This document shows, one piece after another, positions 1-6,959 of a stretch of 14,869 bases of DNA. The position numbers and the translations under genes are program-made. Source of the stretch: Bacteroidaceae bacterium (lineage in GTDB: Bacteria; Bacteroidota; Bacteroidia; Bacteroidales; Bacteroidaceae); contig JAEDIG010000058.1 of NCBI GenBank assembly GCA_016292545.1, positions 1 through 14,869 on the forward strand, in the 5' to 3' direction. Within the stretch, counting starts at the first letter, position 1, and each line of letters starts with the position of its first letter. The notes under the pieces are model-generated. The model saw only the letters and a list, made by a program, of their open reading frames with translations, was not told where the DNA came from and searched no databases.

Positions 1-53
1 GGTGCCGCTTCGCTCTGCCCTGGGCTGATGGCTTTTGCCCCTTCGGGGCGTGG
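1..53. repeat. Edge of a GC-rich dispersed intergenic repeat (tentative)
   Basis: The first bases are far richer in GC than the AT-rich spacer that follows and contain a perfect five-pair hairpin, GCCCC at 37-41 and GGGGC at 45-49 with a TTC loop, after a GCCCTGGGC palindrome at 17-25. No frame makes a plausible protein. The pattern 'GCCCCGAAGGGGCA...AGCCCAGGGC' on the minus strand resembles GC-rich intergenic repeats I recall from Bacteroidetes genomes, but this is memory of a pattern, not a search. The element is cut by the window edge, so its full length cannot be judged. Confidence 0.3.
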
Positions 54-275
54 AAAACAGGAGAATATTGATTGCCAAAATGGCCTTGTCTGAAACAGAT
101 ATTTTGAACACCCTACCTTTCAGAACAAACAATCACTGCTGATACACAATTCATTTGAACTTGCGAAAGTTGAATTATTTACAGTCCCTAAGTGATGATA
201 AAAAAATGTGTGACTGTTGTAACTGTTCGATGTATGACCTGTGGAGTTTGGAAAGTAAATCATAGTCTATTTCCA
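54..275. other. AT-rich intergenic spacer, no gene seen
   Basis: No frame on either strand gives a credible protein, and no tRNA or rRNA fold is apparent. A weak imperfect hairpin can be drawn from AATTCA at 148-153 with TGAATT at 171-176. The gene to the left lies outside the window. Confidence 0.5.
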
Positions 276-338
276 GAGAAGATATACTTCATCGGCAAAG
301 TAAGTACTACTGCTCCGGCAAGGTAAGTATATCTTCTC
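276..338. repeat. Long inverted repeat with internal direct repeats
   Basis: GAGAAGATATACTT at 276-289 is the exact reverse complement of 325-338 (14 pairs, 35-base loop). Inside it a 14-base unit occurs twice in direct orientation, CGGCAAAGTAAGTA at 293-306 and CGGCAAGGTAAGTA at 316-329 (13 of 14 identical). It lies 16 bases past the stop of the protease gene ending at 355, so it could act as a 3' structure or terminator for the minus-strand sigma-factor unit, but there is no T tract after either arm. Confidence 0.55.
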
Positions 339-354
339 CAGAAAAGGGGTTCCG

Positions 355-1152
355 TTAGCTGTGCCGCCAATAGCGAGCGAACAGGGCGATGCTGCATGCT
401 GCGCTTAAAAGGCCGGCAGCCGAAACGACAACTGCACTTCCTATGCCATCGGTGAGCGTTGCATCCATTCCGAAGGCGAATGCCGTGAAGGTGGCCACCG
501 AATTATTGAGGACGTGGAGGGCGGTGGCAAGCACGATGTTGCCGGCCTTGTAATAGATGATGCCCAGGATGATGCCCATCAGCCCTGCACCCACTATCTG
601 AACGGGATTGACATGAATCAGCCCGAACAAGACAGCCGACACGAGGATGGCTATCCATGGTTTCACACCATTCCTCAGCAGGCCGCCCATGACGGCCTCA
701 CGAAAACACAGTTCCTCCACAACCGGAGCAACAAGACAGATTGTGAGGATGCCCACGGTGGAATGCATCATGCCGGCAAATTCGTTTTCTAGCCAATTGG
801 CCAGTTGCAGCTGTTCTTCAAGGACATTGATGGCAAAGATGCCTAGGACCGCAGCCACAGTCGGAAGCCACACAGCGGAAGCCTTTCGCCGGTCCCACCG
901 GAAGGCTGTCGGCCAGCTGATGAGCTTCATGGAAGAGGCCACGATGAGCGAAAGGATGCCCGCCGCAATGGTTGCAGCCGCCGTCCATTCCACAGGCATG
1001 GCACCCATTGCGCCTTCCTGGGAGCCCGAGAGTGCGGCCTCCTTGAAGTCGGGGTTCACACAAAGGAGGATACCTCCCATCACAATCCCTGCCAGGCCCT
1101 GCATCACAAGGAAGACTACGGCAAGGAGAATCGGTTTGAAATACCTTTTCAT
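355..1152 (-). CDS. CPBP family intramembrane glutamic protease
   Basis: A 265-residue membrane protein with a first hydrophobic segment near residues 8-31 and several more along its length. It carries all three signatures of the CPBP (Abi/Rce1-like) intramembrane protease family: EExxxR as EELCFR with E146, E147 and R151; FxxxH with F176 and H180; and HxxxN with H213 and N217. The glutamates activate water and the histidines/asparagine complete the site inside the membrane. The substrate is unknown. It is the last gene of a minus-strand unit, starting 25 bases after the preceding membrane protein ends, and it shares that unit with an ECF sigma factor. The ATG at 1150-1152 is preceded by AT-rich sequence and no Shine-Dalgarno, as is usual in this phylum. 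Family assignment is firm; a role in cleaving the neighbouring membrane protein is inference. Confidence 0.88.
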   Translation of the reverse strand: MKRYFKPILLAVVFLVMQGLAGIVMGGILLCVNPDFKEAALSGSQEGAMGAMPVEWTAAATIAAGILSLIVASSMKLISWPTAFRWDRRKASAVWLPTVAAVLGIFAINVLEEQLQLANWLENEFAGMMHSTVGILTICLVAPVVEELCFREAVMGGLLRNGVKPWIAILVSAVLFGLIHVNPVQIVGAGLMGIILGIIYYKAGNIVLATALHVLNNSVATFTAFAFGMDATLTDGIGSAVVVSAAGLLSAACSIALFARYWRHS

Positions 1153-1177
1153 GTTCTTGTCAATTTTCTTTTAAAAA

Positions 1178-1801
1178 TTATTTGTCGTCTGATAGTTCGC
1201 TGATCTGGCGGATGAGCTCGTCGTTGGTGCGCTGCATCTTGCGGTAAATGTGGATTGCAGCGAACAATGCCAGGGGGATGCTCAGAAAGAAGCCCCAGAA
1301 GCCGCCGCAGGCCACACTCCCGACGAGGTCTTCACCGCCGCCCCGGCAGGCCGGATTCATCCACATCTCCATGCCCGTCCACACGATCCATACCACAAGG
1401 AAGGGCATCATGATGCAGAAGGAACGGGCGCGCATCCGTTTCATCCGTGCAAGGCTGTGGAGCGTGTCCATCAGGTTCGCGTCCTCCATCCTCTCTATCC
1501 TGAGCGATGCCACATTGATGCGGTAGTCCCAAACGGCATCTGCAACGGTCATGACCACCATGAACACATAGTTGGGCCACGACAGGCCAAAGAATGACTT
1601 TATGCCCAGCCAGACCAATGCCAGCAAGGGAAGCATACAGAATTCAAGATATACGAACCGCTTTATCCACGACATTCCGGACTCCACGGCCCGACGCACC
1701 AGCTTGTCGTTGATGATTTCCTGCCTGTCGAGCTTATTGCGGAGCATCTGCATCTGTTCGCGCATCTGCTCCAGTTCACGCATACTGCTGTTGTCCTCCA
1801 T
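1178..1801 (-). CDS. Four-helix membrane protein downstream of ECF sigma factor (possible anti-sigma)
   Basis: A 207-residue protein of no family I can name firmly. Residues 7-37 are charged and heptad-like (methionine/leucine spaced among E, Q, R and K), suggesting a cytoplasmic coiled coil. Four hydrophobic segments follow at about 47-67, 74-92, 127-147 and 165-186, with a charged cytosolic-looking stretch at 95-126 and a charged tail. It begins six bases after the sigma-factor stop codon, which implies co-transcription and probably coupled translation. Genes of this layout (short coiled N-terminus plus membrane helices) often follow ECF sigma genes in Bacteroidales, so an anti-sigma or sigma-tethering role is reasonable, but no zinc anti-sigma or FecR domain is visible. 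Existence as a gene is near certain; function is inference. Confidence 0.75.
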   Translation of the reverse strand: MEDNSSMRELEQMREQMQMLRNKLDRQEIINDKLVRRAVESGMSWIKRFVYLEFCMLPLLALVWLGIKSFFGLSWPNYVFMVVMTVADAVWDYRINVASLRIERMEDANLMDTLHSLARMKRMRARSFCIMMPFLVVWIVWTGMEMWMNPACRGGGEDLVGSVACGGFWGFFLSIPLALFAAIHIYRKMQRTNDELIRQISELSDDK

Positions 1802-1807
1802 AATTTT

Positions 1808-2347
1808 CTATCTCCTATTGTTTGTCCGGTTGGCTTTTGGGGTTCGCTTGGTCTCTTCTCTCTCTGTCCCGTCGGCTGGCATTGCCCTCAGCTGTTCGCG
1901 TATGCGTACGAGCCTGACCGACACGTATTTGGCCGAGATGCCTATGATGGCGCCTATCTCCTCATAGCTGATGTCTTCCAGCCACAGCAGCACGATGGCC
2001 CGGTCGAGCGGCAGCAGCCTGCTGATGCGCTGGTGAAGCATCATCACCTGCTCCGTCTCCTTGTCGCTGTCGGCAAAAAGGTTGATGTCCATGGTGAGCC
2101 TTGCCTTCCGGCGTCGTTTCTTCTTCCTGTCAATGCTGATACAGGCATTGAGCGCCACGCGGTAGATCCATGTCCTCACATCGCTGTCTTCCCTGAACGA
2201 AGGCAGTCCACGCCACATCCGTATCAGCACCTCCTGAAACAGGTCGGCCACCTCGTCCTCGTCGTTGGAGAACATGTAGCAGACCGTGTAGATGATGCTT
2301 TTGTTCGCATTCACGATCCCGGTGAACCATTGTTCTGAGTTTTCCAT
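1808..2347 (-). CDS. RNA polymerase ECF-type sigma factor
   Basis: A 179-residue sigma factor of the ECF group, made of regions 2 and 4 only. Region 2 spans about residues 13-79 and holds the core-binding motif DLFQEVLIRMWR at 35-46, followed by the promoter-melting stretch 'FREDSDVRTWIYRVALNAC' and a basic KKKRRRK run at 75-81. Region 4 spans about 103-155 with the helix-turn-helix DISYEEIGAIIGISAKYVSVR near 125-145. The C-terminal 25 residues are basic and low in complexity. It redirects core RNA polymerase to a small set of promoters. It heads a minus-strand unit with a membrane protein (six bases on) and a CPBP protease. A candidate ECF-type promoter just upstream (2381-2411) suggests autoregulation. 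Confidence 0.93.
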   Translation of the reverse strand: MENSEQWFTGIVNANKSIIYTVCYMFSNDEDEVADLFQEVLIRMWRGLPSFREDSDVRTWIYRVALNACISIDRKKKRRRKARLTMDINLFADSDKETEQVMMLHQRISRLLPLDRAIVLLWLEDISYEEIGAIIGISAKYVSVRLVRIREQLRAMPADGTEREETKRTPKANRTNNRR

Positions 2348-2380
2348 TTTCTTTTTCCGTGTATTCTACATTTTCTGCAC

Positions 2381-2411
2381 ATTAGACGCTGCATCCTCCC
2401 TGTTTGCTACA
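2381..2411 (-). promoter_or_regulatory. Candidate ECF-type promoter of the sigma-factor operon
   Basis: On the minus strand TGTAGCAAAC (2402-2411) is followed after 13 bases by CGTCTAAT (2381-2388), about 33 bases before the sigma-factor ATG. CGTC in the -10 element and an AAC core in the -35 element are typical of ECF promoters. No clear TAnnTTTG housekeeping element lies in the same place. The spacing is a little short, so this is a suggestion of autoregulation only. Confidence 0.4.
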
Positions 2412-2570
2412 AACAAACAGCATTTTTTTGTGCAAATTGTACGTTCTTGACAGCGGAGGTGCAAGAAAAGCTTCGCAAAGAGATTTACAATCCTTGCATA
2501 TTTCATTTGAAGTATCGTCTTATTCGCTTCCATCGTCTAAACCATTTCTGCCTTGATAAAATGAAGATGG

Positions 2571-2588
2571 CGGTCAAGCATCTGACCG
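2571..2588 (-). terminator. Weak hairpin 3' of the DUF3791 gene
   Basis: CGGTCA (2571-2576) and TGACCG (2583-2588) form a perfect six-pair stem with a six-base loop, 41 bases beyond the stop of the small gene at 2630. There is only a loose T-rich stretch after it on the minus strand, so termination is uncertain. Confidence 0.3.
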
Positions 2589-2629
2589 TTTAGGATGCAC
2601 AACTGATGATTCGGCGTTTCGTATCTCAG

Positions 2630-2845
2630 TCATACCTGCACCCCCCTTTCCTTTAACACTTCCGTCAGTTCCTCCACAAGATAATCCTTGCTGAACGTGT
2701 GCAACACATCATAGCAAGGCACAATATAGTCGTTCAGCACTCCCGACGAGCGCAGGGCACCATACACCTGCGACGCACTCTTATGAAGCGCGTCCGACAG
2801 GCTACCCACGCAGAAGGTGATAAATTCCAAATGCTCTGTTCTCAT
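2630..2845 (-). CDS. DUF3791 family small protein
   Basis: A 71-residue soluble protein starting MRTEHLEFITF, with the hallmark DYIVPCYDVLHT at residues 39-50 and a C-terminal helix ending in a hydrophilic tail. I recognise this as the DUF3791 type, short proteins widespread in Bacteroidales and Firmicutes that are often found beside DUF3990 genes (a family resembling ADP-ribosyltransferases), an arrangement that looks like toxin and antitoxin. No DUF3990 partner is present here. The ATG at 2843-2845 is preferred; a TTG two codons upstream at 2851 would add two residues. A TAACTTTG promoter element lies 24 bases upstream. Family call is from the motif by memory; function is unknown. Confidence 0.7.
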   Translation of the reverse strand: MRTEHLEFITFCVGSLSDALHKSASQVYGALRSSGVLNDYIVPCYDVLHTFSKDYLVEELTEVLKERGVQV

Positions 2846-2868
2846 ACTCAAATTACCTTTATCGCCTG

Positions 2869-2876
2869 CAAAGTTA
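2869..2876 (-). promoter_or_regulatory. -7 promoter element of the DUF3791 gene
   Basis: TAACTTTG on the minus strand matches the Bacteroidetes -7 consensus TAnnTTTG exactly and sits 23 bases ahead of the ATG at 2845. No clear TTTG is found at the expected -33 distance, only a T-rich run. Its place just after the terminator at 2928-2982 fits a separate transcription unit. Confidence 0.5.
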
Positions 2877-2927
2877 CAAAAGATTTCTCACAAAAAAAAG
2901 GCCCAAAAGGATATAATTGCCGAAAAC

Positions 2928-2982
2928 AGCCGGCCACCCTCCCCTTCAGGAATGGAATGAAGGGGAGGGATATCTGCCGGCT
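2928..2982 (-). terminator. Strong hairpin terminating the aromatic operon
   Basis: CCCTCCCCTTCA (2937-2948) is the perfect complement of 2958-2969, giving 12 pairs with a nine-base loop, and AGCCGGC (2928-2934) with GCCGGCT (2976-2982) adds seven outer pairs. The structure lies 12 bases past the tyrA stop. On the minus strand it is followed by GTTTTC and later a run of eight T. It should end the operon transcript and protect its 3' end. Confidence 0.75.
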
Positions 2983-2994
2983 GCTACTTGCTTG

Positions 2995-3768
2995 CTACTT
3001 TATGTTTTCGCGTATGCGCACAAGGTAGGCATTGAGGGCCTCCTCGTCATGATTGTCGATGATTTGGATGAGCGTCTTCAGCTCGGCCCTTATGTCCTCC
3101 ACATGCGACTTGGTGCGCGGATTGAAAAGGATTTCGCGCAGCAGGGTGTCGTCTTCCGAAAGCACACCCTTGGCAATCCTGAGATGGCGCTTGAAGGTGG
3201 TGCCCGGTGCATCCTGATGCTTCATCACCGCGCTGAACACGAATGTGCTCACAAAAGGCACGGACAGGGAGTAGGCCATGGCCTCGTCGTGCTCGTCGAA
3301 GGAATATTCGTGCACGTTGAGCCCCAGGCGCTTGTAGAGGTCGAGGAAGAAGATGCGGCCCATGTAGTCGCCCTCGTTGATGACAATGGCGTTTTCGGTG
3401 CTCAGCTGCCCCAGATTGGCAAAGGTGGGGCCGAACATCGGGTGTGTGCTCACATAGCGCAATCCCGTCTGTTCATAAAAATCCTTGAACCCCGTCTTCA
3501 CCGAACTGATGTCGCTGATGATGCAGTCCTTGGGCAGATGGGGAATCACCTGCTCAAAGACACTCAAGGTATATTTCAGCGTTACGGCATTGATCACCAG
3601 CTCTGGCCTGAACTCCTCTATCTCCTCCATCGACGTGAACCGCTGGGTGTTGTAGAGGAACCGCATCCGCTTGGGGTCAATCTCGTAAACGGCACAGTCG
3701 TGCTGGAAGGAAAGCACGTCCGTGAAAAAGATGCCCATCTTGCCGGCACCCAGAATAAGTATGCGCAT
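2995..3768 (-). CDS. tyrA: Prephenate dehydrogenase
   Basis: A 257-residue enzyme that oxidatively decarboxylates prephenate to 4-hydroxyphenylpyruvate, the tyrosine branch. The N-terminal Rossmann fold starts at once with GAGKMG at residues 7-12 and an acidic residue, D31, after strand two, which suggests NAD rather than NADP. DISSVK (86-91) and THPMFGP (108-114, with H109) are the substrate-side motifs of the family; H160 in FDEHDEAM is also typical. It has no chorismate mutase and no C-terminal ACT domain, so it is a compact form and feedback by tyrosine through an ACT domain is not expected. It is the last gene of the operon, 17 bases after the DAHP synthase-mutase, which supplies its substrate. 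Confidence 0.92.
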   Translation of the reverse strand: MRILILGAGKMGIFFTDVLSFQHDCAVYEIDPKRMRFLYNTQRFTSMEEIEEFRPELVINAVTLKYTLSVFEQVIPHLPKDCIISDISSVKTGFKDFYEQTGLRYVSTHPMFGPTFANLGQLSTENAIVINEGDYMGRIFFLDLYKRLGLNVHEYSFDEHDEAMAYSLSVPFVSTFVFSAVMKHQDAPGTTFKRHLRIAKGVLSEDDTLLREILFNPRTKSHVEDIRAELKTLIQIIDNHDEEALNAYLVRIRENIK

Positions 3769-3785
3769 GGTTGTATGTGGGGGTT

Positions 3786-4853
3786 TTATTTGTTGATGAT
3801 TTCCATCTGCTGGCGCACGCTCTCCTCGTGGATGAACTCATAGATGCGGCGCACAAAGTCGGGATTCATGCCGCACAGGCTTCCCTGGGCGCACCGTTTG
3901 TCGAGGATTTCGGCATAGCGCTGGGTCTGCACCACGCCCATGTTGTGTTCCTTCTTGTATTTCGCAATCTCGCGGCTTACACGCATACGCTTGGTAAGGA
4001 GGTCGAGCAGCTGGTCGTCCATCTCGTCGATTTGCTTGCGCAGGCTGCTGAGCGACTCCGTGAGCTCGATGTTGTCGCGAATCACCAGACGGTCCAGGAT
4101 GAAGTCGAGCACATCGGGGGTCACCTGCTGCTTGGCATCGCTCCATGCACAGTCGGGATTGCAATGGCTCTCCACGATAAGGCCCTCGAAGCCCATATCC
4201 ATGGCCTGCTGGCAGAGAGGGGCTATCAGGTCGCGGCGTCCACCTATGTGGCTGGGGTCGCAGATGATGGGCAGATTGGGATAGCGGCGATGAAGCTCGA
4301 TGGGAATATGCCAGAGCGGCACGTTGCGATAGAGCTTCTGGTCCACGCTGCTGAAGCCGCGGTGGATGGCTCCCAGCCGCTTGATGCCTGCGCCATAGAT
4401 GCGCTGCAGGGCACCAATCCACAACTCGATGTCGGGGTTTACGGGGTTCTTCACCAGCACCGGCACATCCACACCCTTGAGGCTGTCGGCCAGTTCCTGC
4501 ATGGCAAAGGGGTTGGCCGTGGTGCGGGCACCCACCCACAGCAAGTCCACTCCTGCCGACAAGGCTGCCTCCACATGCTTGGGAGTGGCCACCTCGGTGG
4601 TAATGAGCATGCCCAGCTCCTGCTTCACACGCTGCAGCCAAGGCAGGGCAATCTCGCCGTGGCCCTCAAAGCCTCCGGGCTTGGTGCGGGGCTTCCACAC
4701 ACCTGCGCGGAATATCTTCACACCCTTGGCTGCCAGCTGGCGTGCCGTGTCCATCACCTGCTCCTCCGTCTCGGCACTGCAGGGACCTGCAATCACCAAC
4801 GGACGTTTCTCATCCAGGCCATTGAGGCCCAGTTTCTTCAGTTCAAAATCCAT
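3786..4853 (-). CDS. Bifunctional DAHP synthase / chorismate mutase
   Basis: A 355-residue fusion. Residues 1-260 are a DAHP synthase of the type I-beta (KDO8P synthase-like) class joining phosphoenolpyruvate and erythrose 4-phosphate: AGPCSAE (22-28), GVWKPRT (51-57), KNPVNPD (135-141), and the metal/phosphate motif CDPSHIGG (198-205). Residues 268-350 are an AroQ-type chorismate mutase; aligned with the E. coli mutase, R272, R289, K300, R312 and Q349 match its active-site R11, R28, K39, R51 and Q88, while the position of E52 is Y313. Joining the first step of the shikimate pathway to the first step of the Phe/Tyr branch allows prephenate or chorismate to control entry, as known for such fusions. 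The gene is 37 bases after the aminotransferase and 17 before tyrA. Confidence 0.93.
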   Translation of the reverse strand: MDFELKKLGLNGLDEKRPLVIAGPCSAETEEQVMDTARQLAAKGVKIFRAGVWKPRTKPGGFEGHGEIALPWLQRVKQELGMLITTEVATPKHVEAALSAGVDLLWVGARTTANPFAMQELADSLKGVDVPVLVKNPVNPDIELWIGALQRIYGAGIKRLGAIHRGFSSVDQKLYRNVPLWHIPIELHRRYPNLPIICDPSHIGGRRDLIAPLCQQAMDMGFEGLIVESHCNPDCAWSDAKQQVTPDVLDFILDRLVIRDNIELTESLSSLRKQIDEMDDQLLDLLTKRMRVSREIAKYKKEHNMGVVQTQRYAEILDKRCAQGSLCGMNPDFVRRIYEFIHEESVRQQMEIINK

Positions 4854-4890
4854 ATTGCTTGTCTATTTTTTCCTTGATTTCCAATAATTC

Positions 4891-6075
4891 TTATCCAAAC
4901 ACCTTCCTGATTCTCTCCAATGCCTCTTCCATCTTCTCGTCCTTGGCACACAGGCTGATGCGCACATAGCGTCTGCCTCCGCTCCCGAAGATGAAACCCG
5001 GGGTGATGAACACCCTGGCCTCGTGGAGCACCCGTTCGGTGAGCTGTTCCGCATCGCTGTAGGATTCGGGGATGCGTCCCCACAGGAACATGCCCACCTG
5101 CTCCCTGTCGTAGCTGCATCCCAGCGTGTCCATTATCTGCTCGGCCAGTTTGCGGCGTCGCGTATAGGTGGCCACATTGGCCTGCATGTGCCACTCGTCG
5201 TCGTTGGCGTATGCCTGTGCGGCTGCCAGCTGCATGGCCCTGAACGTGCCGCTGTCGATGTTGCTCTTCACCTTCAGGATCCATCCGACGAACGTGGCGT
5301 TGGTGGAAAGCATGCCCACACGCCACCCCGGCATGTTGTGGCTCTTCGACATGGAGTTCAGCTCGATGCAGCAGTCCTTGGCCCCAGGCACCTGCAGGAT
5401 GCTCAGCTTCTCGCCCCTGTTGAGGATGAAGCTGTAGGGATTGTCGTTCACCACCACCAGATTGTGCTTCCGGGCCAGGGCCACCAGCCGCTCGTAGGTC
5501 TGCCTGCGGGCAGGGGCACCGGTGGGCATGTGGGGATAGTTGGTCCACAGCAGTCTCACGCGCGAAAGGTCCATCTGCTCAATGGTCTCAAAGTCGGGCT
5601 GCCAGCCGTTTTCGGGTTTCAGGTCGTAATACCTCACCTTGGCGCCCAGCAGGGTGCTCAGGCTGGTGTAGGTGGGATAGCCGGGATTGGGCACCAGCAC
5701 CTCCTCGCCAGGGTTCACGAAGGCCAGCGTAATGTGCAGGATGCCCTCCTTGGAGCCGATGAGCGGCTGTATCTCGGTGGCGGGGTCGAGCTGCACGCCA
5801 TACCAGCGGTCATAGAATCCGGCCATTGCCTGCCTCAGTTCGGGAATGCCCACCGTGGGCTGATAGCCATGGGAAGATGGTTTCATGGCTTCCTGGCAGA
5901 GCGTCTCCACAGTGCGGGGACTGGGGGGCATGTCGGGGCTGCCGATGGCCAGGCTGATGATGTCCTTGCCCTGGGCATTGAGGCGGGCCACCTCCTTTCC
6001 CTTGCGGCTGAAATAGTATTCGTTGACCGATGCCAGACGTTCGGCCGGCCGTATGTCAAATGCTTTGTTTTCCAT
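4891..6075 (-). CDS. PLP-dependent class I/II aminotransferase of the aromatic operon
   Basis: A 394-residue fold type I aminotransferase. The Schiff-base lysine is K244 in SMSKSHNMPGWRVG; N179 (WTNYPHMPTGA), D211 and Y214 (DNPYSF) are the usual cofactor contacts, and R372 in VRISL should bind the substrate carboxylate. The length and motifs place it with aspartate, alanine and LL-diaminopimelate type aminotransferases. Because it sits between pheA and DAHP synthase-chorismate mutase, the likely job is the last step to phenylalanine and tyrosine from phenylpyruvate and hydroxyphenylpyruvate, or amination of prephenate to arogenate; sequence alone cannot choose. Its ATG lies inside the end of pheA (20-base overlap), so translation is probably coupled. 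Confidence 0.88.
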   Translation of the reverse strand: MENKAFDIRPAERLASVNEYYFSRKGKEVARLNAQGKDIISLAIGSPDMPPSPRTVETLCQEAMKPSSHGYQPTVGIPELRQAMAGFYDRWYGVQLDPATEIQPLIGSKEGILHITLAFVNPGEEVLVPNPGYPTYTSLSTLLGAKVRYYDLKPENGWQPDFETIEQMDLSRVRLLWTNYPHMPTGAPARRQTYERLVALARKHNLVVVNDNPYSFILNRGEKLSILQVPGAKDCCIELNSMSKSHNMPGWRVGMLSTNATFVGWILKVKSNIDSGTFRAMQLAAAQAYANDDEWHMQANVATYTRRRKLAEQIMDTLGCSYDREQVGMFLWGRIPESYSDAEQLTERVLHEARVFITPGFIFGSGGRRYVRISLCAKDEKMEEALERIRKVFG

Positions 6076-6898
6076 TTACGTATTCTCCTAATAGTTTGAG
6101 TTCTTGGGTAAGGGGCGTGATGGCATTCACGGCCTGATGATAGTGGGTGTAGTCGGTGAAGCACACATCGGTGTAGAACATGTACTGCCATTCCTTCCCG
6201 ATGATGGGGAGCGACTGTATCTTGGTGAGATTCAGCTTGTAGTATGACAGGATGCTCAGGATGGCGCTCAGGCTTCCCTCCTCATGGGGAAGGGTGAACA
6301 CAAGGCTGGCCTTGTTGGTGGTGTGCACATCGCGCATCGCGCCCGCCTTGCGTCCGCTACACAGCACAAGGAAGCGGGTGAAATTGTGCTTGTTCGTCTC
6401 GATGCCTTCCTGCAACACCTTCATGCCATAGATTTGTGCTGCGTCCTTGTGGCAGATGGCGGCATGTCCGTGGAGTTGCCTCCTGCTGATGTCGGCTGCC
6501 GCACCGGCGGTGTCGGCCACCTCCACCACCTTCAGCATGTTGTGGTGGGCCAGGAATTCGCGGCATTGCATCAAGGCCACAGGGTGGGAGTTCACCTCCT
6601 GAATGTCGGCCCAGTAGTCGTCGGGCAGGCACATGATGCTGTGGCTGATGCGCAGTTTGTGCTCGCCCACAATGGTGAGCCCGCTCTCGCGCAGCAGTTC
6701 ATAGTTGTGGAGCAGGCTGCCGGCAATCGTGTTTTCGATAGCCACCATGGCCAACACCGTGTCGTCGGCTTCCACTGCTGCAAACACTTCCTCAAACGTG
6801 TCGCAGCAGATGAGTTCTATCTCCTCTCCCTCAAAGTAGCGGTGGGCGGCAATGTCGTGGAAACTGCCCTTTATGCCTTGTATCGCAACTCGTAACAT
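6056..6898 (-). CDS. pheA: Prephenate dehydratase with ACT domain
   Basis: A 280-residue monofunctional dehydratase turning prephenate into phenylpyruvate. The catalytic part covers about 1-185, with VAIENTIAGSLLHNY at 52-66 and the TRF signature T174-R175-F176. An ACT domain follows at about 196-275. In allosteric homologues this domain binds phenylalanine through GALV and ESRP motifs; here the matching stretches read GSLS (208-211) and QSLP (228-231), so feedback may be weak or different. Unlike the E. coli P-protein there is no chorismate mutase in front; that activity is in the DAHP synthase fusion. First gene of the operon, 161 bases after an attenuator terminator. ATG at 6896-6898; AT-rich leader with no Shine-Dalgarno. 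Confidence 0.94.
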   Translation of the reverse strand: MLRVAIQGIKGSFHDIAAHRYFEGEEIELICCDTFEEVFAAVEADDTVLAMVAIENTIAGSLLHNYELLRESGLTIVGEHKLRISHSIMCLPDDYWADIQEVNSHPVALMQCREFLAHHNMLKVVEVADTAGAAADISRRQLHGHAAICHKDAAQIYGMKVLQEGIETNKHNFTRFLVLCSGRKAGAMRDVHTTNKASLVFTLPHEEGSLSAILSILSYYKLNLTKIQSLPIIGKEWQYMFYTDVCFTDYTHYHQAVNAITPLTQELKLLGEYVNGKQSI

Positions 6899-6959
6899 TT
6901 TTCGTTTCTTTCGCTCTTTATATATATATTAATTATTGTATGTATTCTCTCTGTCCTGC

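Noticed and set aside
2521..2545. CGTCTAA on the plus strand near 2534 as a second ECF promoter
   Set aside because: No matching -35 element upstream and no plus-strand gene downstream.
3771..4877. Long plus-strand frame (368 codons) opposite the DAHP synthase-chorismate mutase
   Set aside because: It is the antisense shadow of a gene with all catalytic motifs; its own translation is rich in His, Ala and Val with no family pattern.
5023..6099. Plus-strand frame (358 codons) opposite the aminotransferase
   Set aside because: Shadow of a well-supported gene; His/Gly/Val-rich translation without motifs.
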